DNA of 64,000 nt from Pirellulimonas nuda (GCF_007750855.1 NZ_CP036291.1:2356001-2420000); one strand, 5' to 3'; positions 1-9,545 are shown, numbered from the stretch's first letter. Made by a program: numbers and translations. Notes: generated by a model not told the origin, from the letters alone.

Positions 1-1396
1 GCCCGATGCCGCTGTAGACATGGGCCTTGCCACCGGCGCCCGCGACGGTGCGCCGCGTCTCGCGAAACACATACTCCGGCGACATCCCGCGCGAGTCGAG
101 TTCGTCGAGCCCGGGCTCTCGCTGTCCGTCGTAGCCGAGCATCGCGTAGAGGGCTTGAAGGGTGTCGTCACGCGTGAAGTCAGCGAACACGCGGGCCTGC
201 ATCCGCTCGACGGCCCACCACCGCATCCGGCGGCCGAGGACGTCGTGGTACAGGATTGGTTTGATGTAGTCACAATTGTCGGCGATCTGTCCGTAGTCGA
301 CCGCGGCGCGGTAGATCGGGTCCCAGGAGCTCCGCTGATGGTCGATGTGCCGCCCGAACTGAGCGTTCGGCGCAAGCCCTTTCACCGCGCCGTAGAGCCG
401 GCGCCCGATCTCTTCGTCGGCCGCGAACCATTCGCGTTCCCAGGACAGCACCTCTGGGTACTGCATCAGGACGCGGAAGACGGAAACGAGCACGCCGTCC
501 GCGGGGGTTGCTCCACCCGCTTCGAGCCCTCGGATCAATTGTTGGAGCGCAGCAAACCCCGCCTTCGCTCGCTCGGCGTCGACTCCGCGCTGCTTGTTGC
601 GGGCGACGCAGTGCAGGCAGAAGCACTCCGGCGTGGCGCCGCTAAAGAGGACCCGAGAGAGGGGCCCCACGCGTTCGGCGCCAAACTGGAACCCGTCCAG
701 TGGGTAAGCCCTGAACAGTTCCGCGACCGTGGCGACCAGCCACTCGACGTAGGCGGGGTGATTCCAACAGGGCCCGCCCCCCGGCCGGCCATCGATCTTC
801 ACTGTCGCGACGCATTCGTATCCGGGCAGGCGGCCTTTGGCCTGCATGGACGCTTCGAGGATCCGGGCGTGCACCTTCATCCCGCGTCGCTGCGTCGCAG
901 AGACGATCTCTGCCAACGCGTCGCGGTCGCCGTACTCGAGCGTGCCGTCGATCTGTTGGTGACCGATGGTTTGTCCCTTGAAGGCCGCGTGGTCGTGCCG
1001 CACCCAGCGGCTGGGGAGCCGCCGTTCGCGGTTGCTGGCCATTGGCAGGCCGTGATCGGCCAGCACGTTGGCCGGCCCGACGCCGTTGAGGTGGTAGGTA
1101 TGGCTGTAGCAGAGCAGCGTGTTGATCGACGCGTCGGCCTGCAGCAGGTCGAGGCACCGCTCGATCCCCTCATCCAACAGATTCGCAGGAGCGATTTGCA
1201 CCGCGGCGAACATCCCCTGCGAGGACGAGCCTCGGCCCGGCTCTCCGCGCACGAGGCCCGGCGACAGGCCGCCGGCCAGCGCGGCGCTTGCCACCCGCGT
1301 TAGGAATGCGCGACGATCCGGGGGACCCGAAGCAGAGTGGCGGTCCGCTTGCTTTGGATCGAGTCGAGGCAGTGGAAACCCGGAGGGGTCAATCAT
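1..1396 (-). CDS. Tat-signal hypothetical protein, C-terminus beyond the window
   Basis: An open frame runs on the minus strand from an ATG at 1396 to the left edge without a stop, so about 465 residues are visible and the C-terminus is missing. Residues about 28-45 (RRAFLTRVASAALAGG) form a twin-arginine signal. The mature part reads like a TIM-barrel hydrolase or hypothetical glycosidase: segments such as YSHTYHLNGVG, the strand-like KVHARILEA, DGFQFGAERVG and YIKPILYHD resemble the beta strands of such barrels, but I cannot name a family. A CxxC pair (CFCLHC) could bind metal. It lies 155 bp downstream of the Nramp-like gene on the same strand and may be the last gene of that transcript. 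No strong ribosome binding site is seen. A long plus-strand frame covers this gene, but codon use and the signal peptide favour the minus strand. Confidence 0.7.
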   Translation of the reverse strand, partial: MIDPSGFPLPRLDPKQADRHSASGPPDRRAFLTRVASAALAGGLSPGLVRGEPGRGSSSQGMFAAVQIAPANLLDEGIERCLDLLQADASINTLLCYSHTYHLNGVGPANVLADHGLPMASNRERRLPSRWVRHDHAAFKGQTIGHQQIDGTLEYGDRDALAEIVSATQRRGMKVHARILEASMQAKGRLPGYECVATVKIDGRPGGGPCWNHPAYVEWLVATVAELFRAYPLDGFQFGAERVGPLSRVLFSGATPECFCLHCVARNKQRGVDAERAKAGFAALQQLIRGLEAGGATPADGVLVSVFRVLMQYPEVLSWEREWFAADEEIGRRLYGAVKGLAPNAQFGRHIDHQRSSWDPIYRAAVDYGQIADNCDYIKPILYHDVLGRRMRWWAVERMQARVFADFTRDDTLQALYAMLGYDGQREPGLDELDSRGMSPEYVFRETRRTVAGAGGKAHVYSGIG

Positions 1397-1551
1397 GTCA
1401 CGTCGCGTTCTGGAAAGGAGAGCATGGGAGAAGCAGGCCCCCCGCGCGGAGACAGGTTCGCTTATCGGGCCTGCGACGGCCCCCCTAGGTAGGAGGCTCG
1501 CCAGGGGCAAAGCGGGACGCCAAAAAGCGGGATTTGCCCACGATTCTGGCG

Positions 1552-3258
1552 TCACTGAGGCCGGACGAGCCCTCCGGCGCGGCCCTTCCGGCGCCACATG
1601 GCGGCCTGCCCGATCGCAACCAAGATCGCGAGCGCCGCGACCGCGTAGCTGCCGACCGGCACGCCGCCGAGCGTTAGGTTCCAAGCGGTCCACAGGGACG
1701 CGCTGCCGGTGATCAGCAACGCGGCGCCGAGCGCGAGGTTCCACAATATCCGTGTGAACCCCTGCGGGCGCAGGTCCCCCAAGAGGGCCTTGGAATTGAG
1801 CATCGCGGCAAACGTCACCAGGGCGATCGGCAGCAGCGTGTAGCCGACCGTCCCTACAATCACCGCCAAGTACGCCTTGGACGCGCCCCCCCAGACGATG
1901 GGCCACAGCACCCCGGTCGACGCAAGCAACATTCCCAGGCGAAACCATCGGCCCCCCCGCTCAACGCCCAGCGCTTCGCATAGGGCAAAGCCGGAGATGA
2001 GCATCAGCAACGAGATGGTGGAAACCGCCATCGCCAATACGCCCAGGCCAAAGACCGTCTTCGAGGCGCCGGTCTCCTTGAACAACGAGTCGAGCGCCGC
2101 GGCAAGCTCCGCGGTGTCGCGCGGAAGCAACATCGACGCGACCCTGGCCTCGGCGAAGGTGACCGGCGTCTCTTCCAAACCCGGCGCGTCGCGTCTGCGT
2201 TCCAGCATCGCTGCCAGTTCGTCCCTGCTTCTGCGCAGCCGAGCTGAAGCGCCTTCCTTGGGCAGGGTGACCTCGATAGAACCTTCCTTGCCGGCGGCAA
2301 TCGTCAGTCCCTCAAACGGCTTGGTGTAGAACTGCGACCCAGCGGCTAGTACGATGCACGCCGTCCCGATCGCGAAGGGCGCCAAGAGTCCGAGGCACAG
2401 GTCGAAGACGGCAAACCCGCGGTGGGTTGATGTCCATCCCTTGGCCAGGAGCGAGTAGGGCATCAGGAACGTCATGTTGATGCCAACCGCCGCGGAAGCG
2501 GCCGCGATCATCAGCGCCCGCTGTTCGTCAACAATCGTGGCCCTCCAATAGCTGCGCGCGGGCACGTCGGCGATGCCGGCAAGCGCCTCCTGGAATCCCG
2601 AGGTTGGTTCGAACAGGTGCCGGGGGTTCGGCGCCAGGGCCGCCAGGGCCGAGCCCCAGTCGATGGCCCCAACCAGCGTCAAGCGGACGACCACCGCCAA
2701 GAAGCAGGCCATGATCGCCCCGACCATCAGCTTCAGCGTCAGCTCGTAGATTCGCACCCCTTTTCCCGGTCGGTCGTACTGCATGGTCACGAAGGCGACC
2801 ACCAGCAGGATCGCCGCCGAGACGGCGAGCTTGCTTGTCAGCGAATCGGGGTAGGGCACAACGCCGGGCAGCAGATTCTCGGTCAACACCCCGTAGGCGA
2901 GCGCGTACTGGGGGAGCGCCCAGATCATGTTCGCCAACAGCGCGCCCAGCAACCACGACCAAGCCAGCACCGGATTGATGTGGCGCCGGATGCCGTCGAA
3001 CGGCGAGGACTCGATCGACAGCGTCACGTAGCTGATGGCGCTGAGCATGACGACCCCCAGCATGATTGCGAGGGGTTGGACCCACAGCAGTTCATTGCCG
3101 CCGATCACCCCCAAGTACAGCGCGCTGGCCAGCGAGCCCCCTCCCAGGGTCAGCGCACTCTGCAGCCATCCCGGACCCGACAAACGCAGGTAGGCTGCCA
3201 GTACGCTGAGGGGGCCCCGGCGTTTGGCTTCTTCGATCACTCGACCCGAGTCGTCCAT
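1552..3258 (-). CDS. Nramp-related membrane transporter with altered metal-site motifs
   Basis: A 568-residue polytopic membrane protein with roughly eleven hydrophobic segments, organised like the Nramp (natural resistance-associated macrophage protein) fold: the first helix pair begins SGPGWLQSALTLGGGSLA, and a later helix carries INMTFLMPYSLLAKGW. Canonical Nramp transporters use DPGN in helix 1 and MPH in helix 6 to bind divalent metals; here the positions read GPGW and MPY, so the substrate is uncertain. A charged insertion of about 90 residues (rich in RRSRDELAAMLERRRD) interrupts the hydrophobic segments two thirds along. I place the start at 3258 (MDDSGRV), 8 bp after the stop of the DUF6282 gene, rather than at an upstream start that would overlap it by 56 bp. 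It is probably co-transcribed with pdxA and the DUF6282 gene. Confidence 0.75.
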   Translation of the reverse strand: MDDSGRVIEEAKRRGPLSVLAAYLRLSGPGWLQSALTLGGGSLASALYLGVIGGNELLWVQPLAIMLGVVMLSAISYVTLSIESSPFDGIRRHINPVLAWSWLLGALLANMIWALPQYALAYGVLTENLLPGVVPYPDSLTSKLAVSAAILLVVAFVTMQYDRPGKGVRIYELTLKLMVGAIMACFLAVVVRLTLVGAIDWGSALAALAPNPRHLFEPTSGFQEALAGIADVPARSYWRATIVDEQRALMIAAASAAVGINMTFLMPYSLLAKGWTSTHRGFAVFDLCLGLLAPFAIGTACIVLAAGSQFYTKPFEGLTIAAGKEGSIEVTLPKEGASARLRRSRDELAAMLERRRDAPGLEETPVTFAEARVASMLLPRDTAELAAALDSLFKETGASKTVFGLGVLAMAVSTISLLMLISGFALCEALGVERGGRWFRLGMLLASTGVLWPIVWGGASKAYLAVIVGTVGYTLLPIALVTFAAMLNSKALLGDLRPQGFTRILWNLALGAALLITGSASLWTAWNLTLGGVPVGSYAVAALAILVAIGQAAMWRRKGRAGGLVRPQ

Positions 3259-3265
3259 CGAAACC

Positions 3266-4144
3266 CTAAAACTGCGAGCAGGGCGCCCTTCCCTCGCACA
3301 GCAGCGTGCGGGGGTTATCACAGATCAACGTGCGGATCTCCTGCGAAGAGAACCCCTCTTGAGCGAGCCGATCGAGGTAGTTTCCAAAGGCGTCGAGCGG
3401 GGCGCCGTTGGCCGGCTGCCCGAAATCGGAAGACAAGATGACGTGGTCGACCCCCACCAAGCGGATCTGGCGAGCGATCTCGCTAAGCTCGATCGTGCCG
3501 GGACAGCACTCGGTGGCCGCCAACAAGCAGTGCTCAATTCTGGCCCCCAGGCCGACGGCCTCACGTTGTTGGTCGACGCTCATGCACGGCACGATCTCCG
3601 ACGCGTGGGTGACAAGCATCCGTCGGGCGCCGCATTCGGCCCCCCGCTTCAGGATGGCCAGCGATTCGGCCGGGGAGAGGTGCCCCGTGGCCAGCACCGC
3701 GTCGTGCTCGACGATCAGATCGATGATCTCGATCACGTCAGCCTTGAGGAGCCCATCGCTGAGCGCTTCGAGTTGCTGCACGCCCCGTCGAGGGTGCGGG
3801 ACCGGCGATACTTCGGGGCCCAGCGTCTGCACGTGGTGGAGTGCCGAGTAGGTGGGGAAGTAGATCACGTCTGCACCCGCCTGAAGCGCCGCTTCCACCG
3901 CGGCGGGGTTCATACCACCCACGGGGGGATTGAGCACCAGTGAACTAAAGAACCGCGGCCCATTGGGGAACAGACGGTTCAGTGCAAAGCATCGCCCTAC
4001 GGTGCTGGTGACGTGGTCTTTGAGCCCAATGCCGGCCATCCCGAGGCGGCTAGCGTGTTGGGCTAGGTCCATAAAGTCCTGGGCCCTGGCGGTCACGTCG
4101 GGAGCGCAGTGCAAATGGATGTCAAACGCCCCAACCAGATTCAT
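3266..4144 (-). CDS. DUF6282-family metal-dependent hydrolase-like protein
   Basis: A 292-residue soluble protein with the layout of an amidohydrolase-like TIM barrel: FDIHLHCAPD at the N-terminus supplies the HxH metal pair, LATGHLSP and LVTHASE supply further histidines, and ILSSDFGQP supplies a late aspartate. These fit the DUF6282 family, whose reaction is unknown to me. The ATG at 4144 overlaps the stop of pdxA by 4 bp (ATGA), so the two are translationally coupled. In the wider family such genes often sit beside PdxA-like dehydrogenases, suggesting a catabolic role on a small hydroxy-acid or lactone (inference). No signal peptide is present, so it acts in the cytoplasm. Confidence 0.75.
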   Translation of the reverse strand: MNLVGAFDIHLHCAPDVTARAQDFMDLAQHASRLGMAGIGLKDHVTSTVGRCFALNRLFPNGPRFFSSLVLNPPVGGMNPAAVEAALQAGADVIYFPTYSALHHVQTLGPEVSPVPHPRRGVQQLEALSDGLLKADVIEIIDLIVEHDAVLATGHLSPAESLAILKRGAECGARRMLVTHASEIVPCMSVDQQREAVGLGARIEHCLLAATECCPGTIELSEIARQIRLVGVDHVILSSDFGQPANGAPLDAFGNYLDRLAQEGFSSQEIRTLICDNPRTLLCEGRAPCSQF

Positions 4145-5163
4145 CGAAGCGCCCCCTGAGCCGCCGCGGGCTCAGGCCGCCCGCAGAGTTTCGCCGCGAG
4201 GGTGATCGCTTGAACCATGCTGCTCGCATCGGCGACGCCGTGCCAGGCGATGTCCAACGCGGTGCCGTGGTCGACCGAAGTCCTGATGATCGGCAGCCCG
4301 AGGGTGATGTTCACGGCCAAGTCGAACGCCAGGGCCTTCAGGGGGATGTGGCCCTGATCGTGGTACATGCAAATGAAGCAATCCGTCGCTCGGCGCCGAG
4401 CAGGCAAGAACGCGGTGTCAGGAGGGAGCGGGCCAGCGACCTGGATGCCGCGCTGCTGGGCGTCCCGTATCGCGGGAATAATAAAGCGTTCCTCCTCGCG
4501 CTCGCCGAACAGCCCGTTCTCGCCGGCGTGCGGGTTGAGCCCGCACACGATCAGGCGCGGTTCGCGCCCCTGCATACGCCGGATCGCCTGATCGCTCAGC
4601 TCGATGACGTCGCGAACTCGGTCCTGGTTCAGCAAGCCCGGCACGTCGCGGTAGCCGACGTGCGTGGTCACAAAACTGCAGGTTAGCTCGGACGAGGTGA
4701 GCATCATGCAAACGCGGTCCGCCAGGGTTTTGGCGGCGAAGATCTCTGTGTGACCGGGGTAGGGCACCCCCGCCGCGTCGAGCGCCTCCTTGTGGATGGG
4801 GCCGGTCGTGACCGCGTCTACTTGGCCGCGCATCGCCGCATCGATCGCCGCCAGGATGTAGCCATACGACGCCGCGCCGGTCTCACGGCTCACTTCGCCC
4901 GGACGGAACTCAGCGGTCGACGCCATCGGAAGGTCGAGAATCGCGGGAGTCGGCGCGTCCGCTTGCGGCCACGCCTGGGCCCCGTAGACGTGCCGGGGAA
5001 CGGGCAGGCCGAGTTTCTCTCCTACGGCGCGCAAGATGCGGGCGTCGCCAAACAGGATTGGCCTACAGCACGACAGCACCGTTGCGTCGTGCGCAGCGCG
5101 CAGGGCCACCTCGGGGCCGATGCCCGCGGGGTCGCCGATCGTGATGGCTATGCGAGGAAGCAT
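4141..5163 (-). CDS. pdxA: 4-hydroxythreonine-4-phosphate dehydrogenase family (PdxA)
   Basis: A 340-residue cytoplasmic enzyme, full length for PdxA. The family oxidises 4-phosphohydroxy-L-threonine with NAD in vitamin B6 synthesis; PdxA2 relatives act on 4-phospho-D-erythronate or D-threonate in sugar-acid catabolism. Visible family motifs are AITIGDPAGIGPEV at the N-terminus, TTGPIHKEAL, the metal-binding YPGHTE, GLNPHAGE, CMYHDQGHIPLK and TSVDHGTALDIA. Three histidines of these segments are the expected zinc ligands. It overlaps the DUF6282 gene by 4 bp and lies 43 bp after the DUF1552 gene. The neighbourhood (no other B6 genes, a DUF6282 hydrolase and a transporter) makes the catabolic PdxA2-like role as likely as B6 synthesis. 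Confidence 0.9.
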   Translation of the reverse strand: MLPRIAITIGDPAGIGPEVALRAAHDATVLSCCRPILFGDARILRAVGEKLGLPVPRHVYGAQAWPQADAPTPAILDLPMASTAEFRPGEVSRETGAASYGYILAAIDAAMRGQVDAVTTGPIHKEALDAAGVPYPGHTEIFAAKTLADRVCMMLTSSELTCSFVTTHVGYRDVPGLLNQDRVRDVIELSDQAIRRMQGREPRLIVCGLNPHAGENGLFGEREEERFIIPAIRDAQQRGIQVAGPLPPDTAFLPARRRATDCFICMYHDQGHIPLKALAFDLAVNITLGLPIIRTSVDHGTALDIAWHGVADASSMVQAITLAAKLCGRPEPAAAQGALR

Positions 5164-5206
5164 GCGTCTCTAAGATGAGCAAGGTCGAGGGCCTGGGGCC
5201 GCCGAG

Positions 5207-6502
5207 CTACAGGCTTACCACGCCGGTGCTGTCAGCGAACTTCTTCTGCTCTATCCCCGCGACCTGAAGCACCGATAGCCAAAGGTTCGCCAGCGGCACC
5301 TTACCGCTGTACTTGTGGTGGTATCCGGTCCGCAGCCCGACCCCCGCCTTTCCGGCCGTGACGAGCGGCACGTCGTTGTAGTTGTGGATGCGGCCGTCAC
5401 CCATTCCCGAGCCAAGAAACACCAGCGAGTTGTCGAGCAGGTTGCCGTCCCCCTCCGGGGTCGCCTTGAGCCGCTTGACGAGGTGGGCGAACTGTTCGAC
5501 GTGGAAGCGGTCGATCTTGCGGAGCTTCTCCTTGGCTTCCTCTCCCTTGGTGTGCGTCAGGACGTGATGGTTTTCAGGGGAGTCAAACACGCCGTCGTAC
5601 ATCCGCGGGGTGTCCCAACGCTCCGGGTCGATTACCAGCGTCGCGACGCGCGTCAGGTCTTGCTGGAACGACAACGCGATGAGGTCTTCCATCAACCGGA
5701 TGTACGCCCCGCGTTCTTCAGGGACCCCGGTCGGCTCCTGGATGGGAGCGGCTTTGCCGTTGGCGGCCCGCCGTTCGGCCCGTTCGATCCTTACTTCGGC
5801 GCTCCGAACGGACTCGAGGTACTCGTCCAGCTTTCCCTGGTCGTCGGCGCCCAACTTGCGGCTCAAGCTCTGCGCGTCTTCCAGGATCACGTCGAGCACG
5901 CTCTTGGTAATCGGCTTAGGACGGCCGAACAGCCGGCGGAAGACCTCCCGGGGGTCTTTCTGGGGACCCGCCGCATAGCCCGGCCCGTGCCACGAGATCG
6001 TCTCAAAATACTTGGTCTCTTTCTGGTTGGCGTGATCGTTGCAGCTCAGCTCCAGCGAAGGAAGCAGTGTGGCCCCGCCAATCCGCCTCGCGATCATCTG
6101 GTCGACCGTGCGGTTGGTGCTGAAGCCGCCGTCCAGCGCCTCGGTGGGGGGCGAGCTAGTCAGCCAGCAACAGCCCGCTTGGGCGTGGACGCCGGTGCCG
6201 CCGCGGAACTCGCGGTCCAAGCCCGTGTAGATGTTGATGTCGTCGCGGAACTCGGCCAAGGGCTCCAGGCTGCGGGTCATTTCCCAGTCGCGGCCATCCC
6301 GCGTGGGGTGCCACGCGTCTTGGGCGACCCCGTTGGGGATATACACCCAAACGAAACGCTGCGGCCTAGCGGCCGCGGCGCCCCGCGCCAGGGCCGGCGA
6401 CATCGCTTCGAGCCAGGGCAACGCGAGGGAGACCCCCAGCCCGCGCAGCAGCGTCCGGCGGTCGAGCGGGCGGTTGGTGAGGCAGGCGGGGGCGTATTTC
6501 AT
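5207..6502 (-). CDS. DUF1552 domain protein with Tat signal
   Basis: About 431 residues. The N-terminus has a twin-arginine signal (DRRTLLRGLGVSLALPWLEA), so the protein is exported folded. The rest matches the planctomycete DUF1552 family: VWVYIPNGVAQDAWHP, YTGLDREFRGG, CCWLTSSPPT, LELSCNDHAN and FLGSGMGDGRIHN. Members are nearly always paired with a DUF1592/DUF1588 cytochrome-like protein, as here, and their biochemical role is unknown. The start is ambiguous: ATG at 6502 lies 5 bp after the upstream stop, while a GTG at 6511 would overlap that stop by 4 bp; I prefer the ATG because it begins MKYAPACLTNRPLDRR close to the twin-arginine motif. Confidence 0.85.
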   Translation of the reverse strand: MKYAPACLTNRPLDRRTLLRGLGVSLALPWLEAMSPALARGAAAARPQRFVWVYIPNGVAQDAWHPTRDGRDWEMTRSLEPLAEFRDDINIYTGLDREFRGGTGVHAQAGCCWLTSSPPTEALDGGFSTNRTVDQMIARRIGGATLLPSLELSCNDHANQKETKYFETISWHGPGYAAGPQKDPREVFRRLFGRPKPITKSVLDVILEDAQSLSRKLGADDQGKLDEYLESVRSAEVRIERAERRAANGKAAPIQEPTGVPEERGAYIRLMEDLIALSFQQDLTRVATLVIDPERWDTPRMYDGVFDSPENHHVLTHTKGEEAKEKLRKIDRFHVEQFAHLVKRLKATPEGDGNLLDNSLVFLGSGMGDGRIHNYNDVPLVTAGKAGVGLRTGYHHKYSGKVPLANLWLSVLQVAGIEQKKFADSTGVVSL

Positions 6503-6507
6503 CGGCG

Positions 6508-9396
6508 TCACTTGCTGGTGGTTAGCTGAAAGGCGTCGCTGTTGACGATCGCCGAGATCATCGCGCTCAGCTTGTAGTTGTTTGCTTCGGTCTGTGCTTG
6601 GACCTGATCAACCAGGGCCGTGTCGAAGTACTCCAGCTTGCGGGAAAGCGCGTAGCTCAGCAGATGCTCGGTGAAGCCCTGCACGAAGCGGTCGCGGTCT
6701 TCCAGCAGCAACTGCTTGAACTCGGCCGGGCCATCGAACGACCCTAGTCCGCGGATGCTGCCTGAGGGATCAATCTGCTCGTCCCCTTCTTGCTCGCGCC
6801 AACGACCGATAGCGTCGTAGCTCTCCATGGCGAACCCGGGTGGATCGATGCGGTTGTGGCACACAGCGCACGCAGGATCGGCTCGGTGCAGCTCCACCTT
6901 CTCGCGCAGAGTCAGCCGCTGGCCATCGACCTCCTGTTCTTCGATGTCCGGAACGGCGACCGTCGGCGGCGGCGGGGGGCGGTTGAGGATCGTCTCCAAG
7001 AACCACGCACCACGCTTGATCGGGCTGGTCCGCGTGGGAAACGATGTCAGGGTGAGCGTTGCGCCCATGGTGATGACGCCCCCCCGCCGCGCGTCGGGGA
7101 GCCGAACGCGTCGCCAGGTGTCGTCCGAGTTCAGCGAGCCCTTGCCGAGCACTTCGCCCGATCGGTACGAACGCAGCTCGGAACCGTCGAACCCGTACAG
7201 CCGAGCGACCCTGGCGTTCACGTAGGTGTAGTCCGAATGCAACAGGTCCAGGACGGGGCGGTCCTCCACCATCACGGTTTCTACCGCCAGCAACGCCTCG
7301 CCAAACAGGTCGCGTGCCGAGGTGCGCTTTCCCTGAGGGCCGCTGTAGAAGTCCCTGAAGGCCTTGCTGTCGGGCTGGCTCGACCACAGCTCGCGGAGGC
7401 GTAGCCACTCCACGAAGAAGCTCTCGGAAAGCTCCCGCACACGCTCGTCCCGCAGCATCCGCCGCACCTGTGCTTCCAACTGCTCCGGTTCCGAAAGGCG
7501 CCCGCTGTCGGCCAGCGCCAGCAGTTGGTCGTCCGGCATGGTGCTCCACAGAAAGTAGCTCAGGCGCGAGGCCAGCTCGTGGTCGGTGAGCCTCCGAACG
7601 CCTTCCGCGTCCGTTGGGTCGTCGGTTCGCCCGACGTGGATCAGGTACAGGAAACTAGGAGAGCAGAGCACGCCCTGGAGGGCGGCTCGCATGGCCTGCT
7701 CCTCATCCCCCCCGGCGTCCTGAGACGACTCGTACAGTGCGAAATATCGGTCGACTTCCGACGCCTCCACCGGGCGCCGGAACGCCCGGTGCATAAAGCG
7801 CGCCAGCCGCTCCTTGGGCGACAGGGACGACATGTCTTGCACGGCGACGACCGCATCCACCTTCGGCGGCTTCGCGGGGCGGCTCGGCGCCGCGGGGGGG
7901 TCGGGAAGCTCGCGCCCGGACACCTGAACGACTGGCTCCCCGCCGTCTTCAACGATGAACGCCAAGTCGTCAATCATCAGGTAGGGACCGTCGAGGCCGC
8001 TGCCATCGATGTCCAGCGACTGGATGCCGCTTCCGTCTGGAGCATCAAAAGCAACAAATGCGTTAGACTCTCCGGCCCCCGCCGCTAGATCGATCTCGAC
8101 GCGTTTGGTTTCGCCGTTGCTGAACCGCGCGGAAACAGCCACCGGGCCCGACTGCTCGTTGCGGCTGAGGAGCACAAGCCCCACCGAAACGGGGCCCTTC
8201 CATCCGTCCTCTGCGGAGCGATGGAACGATACCGAGAAGCTAGTCTCGCCCTGATTCTTGTTCGACAGCAGCGTCGAGCCAGACGATTCCGACACGGACG
8301 AGAACCCAACGGCCCACAGCTCGGAATCGAAGCGGAGTTCCAGAACGCGGTTTGCGTTCAGGCCGTAGGCCACGTTCAAGGACTGGTCACTTTGCTTGAA
8401 TTTCCGGTTTAGATGGTCTTCGAATCCCTCAACGCCCCCGGCGTCTAGTCGATAGGCCTCCTCCAAGCGTCGCTGAAATGTCGCGAGGTCGGTGCTGCTG
8501 CCGTCCGCAGTCACCAGGACATTCTCGTTTGGCGCCACCCTTCCGACAGAATTGACAATGGCTGGCTTGGGCCTCGGCGCCGCGACGGCGGTGGCTGGGG
8601 CCTGCGCCCTTTTCTTCGAGCGTGCCGAGGCGTTGGGGAACAGCTCATGGGCCCGAGTCGCTTCGGTCAACAGGTTGGGGTGAAAGGCAATCTCGTGCGC
8701 CAACTGCACATACTGGTCGAGTGTGCTCGCGGAGATGTCCTGAGCGTCGCCGCGGTTCGAAAAACCGTGGTCGGCGCGGCTGTCGGGTGGGAGTCCCGAA
8801 TCGGGCAGTAGGACGGGGTAGCGGGAGCCGTACTCCCGGCCCGTCATCGTCAGCGTATCGGGCATCTCGCCGCTGGCCGGATCAAAATACGACTTATCAA
8901 ACGGAAGCCGCTCGGAGAACATGAAGACATCGGTGCTGAGCCCTAGCAGGTCGCGCACCGTGTTGTTGTATTCCAGTCGGGTAAGCCTCCTGGCGGCGGC
9001 GCGCCCCGGGCGGCTCTCTGCGCCGGCCGCCTCCTTCGCCATCAGGGCCCGGATCGCATTGGTCATGGCCTGCCGCTCTTCGTCGCTGGGCTGGTCCATG
9101 TAGTCGGGGGGCATCTCGTACGCCTCAATGGCGTTTAGCGCCTTTTGCCAAGACGCCATCGACTCCGCCGTGCCCGACTGCTCGAACAGCTCCGTAAGGC
9201 TGAACCCCCCCTCGGGGCCATCGACGACGGGCCCGTGGCAGTCAATGCAGTAGGTCGAAGTTAGCGGCTGGAGAGACTGGATAGGATCGTCGGGGCCGGC
9301 GACCGCCGTAGCCTGGCCGCATGCCAAGGCCATCAGCCCGCACGCGACGGTGATGCTCTGTAGAGCCGCTTCGAGTTGGTTTCGTAACGCTTGCAT
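6508..9396 (-). CDS. DUF1587/1595/1592/1588/1585 multidomain c-type cytochrome-like protein
   Basis: A 962-residue secreted protein. The first 33 residues form a signal peptide. A heme-c motif, CIDCH, follows near residue 53, and a second, CAVCH (CAVCHNRIDPPGF), lies in the C-terminal DUF1588 part. In between are the usual planctomycete blocks: DUF1587 (RLTRLEYNNTVRDLLG), a long linker with a lectin-like beta-rich region around residues 330-500, DUF1595 (FMHRAFRRPVEASEVDRYF), DUF1592 (RLSYFLWSTMPDDQLL) and DUF1585 at the end (LLSYALSRKLEYFD). The protein probably carries electrons outside the cytoplasm together with its DUF1552 partner; the substrate is unknown. It starts the minus-strand run leading to pdxA, and 149 bp separate it from the FecR gene upstream. 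Confidence 0.88.
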   Translation of the reverse strand: MQALRNQLEAALQSITVACGLMALACGQATAVAGPDDPIQSLQPLTSTYCIDCHGPVVDGPEGGFSLTELFEQSGTAESMASWQKALNAIEAYEMPPDYMDQPSDEERQAMTNAIRALMAKEAAGAESRPGRAAARRLTRLEYNNTVRDLLGLSTDVFMFSERLPFDKSYFDPASGEMPDTLTMTGREYGSRYPVLLPDSGLPPDSRADHGFSNRGDAQDISASTLDQYVQLAHEIAFHPNLLTEATRAHELFPNASARSKKRAQAPATAVAAPRPKPAIVNSVGRVAPNENVLVTADGSSTDLATFQRRLEEAYRLDAGGVEGFEDHLNRKFKQSDQSLNVAYGLNANRVLELRFDSELWAVGFSSVSESSGSTLLSNKNQGETSFSVSFHRSAEDGWKGPVSVGLVLLSRNEQSGPVAVSARFSNGETKRVEIDLAAGAGESNAFVAFDAPDGSGIQSLDIDGSGLDGPYLMIDDLAFIVEDGGEPVVQVSGRELPDPPAAPSRPAKPPKVDAVVAVQDMSSLSPKERLARFMHRAFRRPVEASEVDRYFALYESSQDAGGDEEQAMRAALQGVLCSPSFLYLIHVGRTDDPTDAEGVRRLTDHELASRLSYFLWSTMPDDQLLALADSGRLSEPEQLEAQVRRMLRDERVRELSESFFVEWLRLRELWSSQPDSKAFRDFYSGPQGKRTSARDLFGEALLAVETVMVEDRPVLDLLHSDYTYVNARVARLYGFDGSELRSYRSGEVLGKGSLNSDDTWRRVRLPDARRGGVITMGATLTLTSFPTRTSPIKRGAWFLETILNRPPPPPTVAVPDIEEQEVDGQRLTLREKVELHRADPACAVCHNRIDPPGFAMESYDAIGRWREQEGDEQIDPSGSIRGLGSFDGPAEFKQLLLEDRDRFVQGFTEHLLSYALSRKLEYFDTALVDQVQAQTEANNYKLSAMISAIVNSDAFQLTTSK

Positions 9397-9545
9397 CGGC
9401 TGGGGTCGAAGAAAAGTGCGCTAGGTTGGTTCGGGTGAGTCTCGGATGAGCCGCTCGCCGGCGCTGAGCCTGTCCGGCTAGCGCGCGTCACGCCGGCACT
9501 GCCGGAGTGATGAAGGTTGTGAGCACCGGGTCGGTTCCGAACCGG

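Noticed and set aside
20-1303. Long plus-strand frame of 427 codons
   Set aside because: It overlaps a minus-strand frame that has a twin-arginine signal and natural protein character; the plus frame is Arg/Val/Pro-rich with no family pattern, as in high-GC shadows.
5315-6529. 404-codon plus frame over the DUF1552 gene
   Set aside because: The minus strand encodes a recognised family; the plus frame has no domain features.
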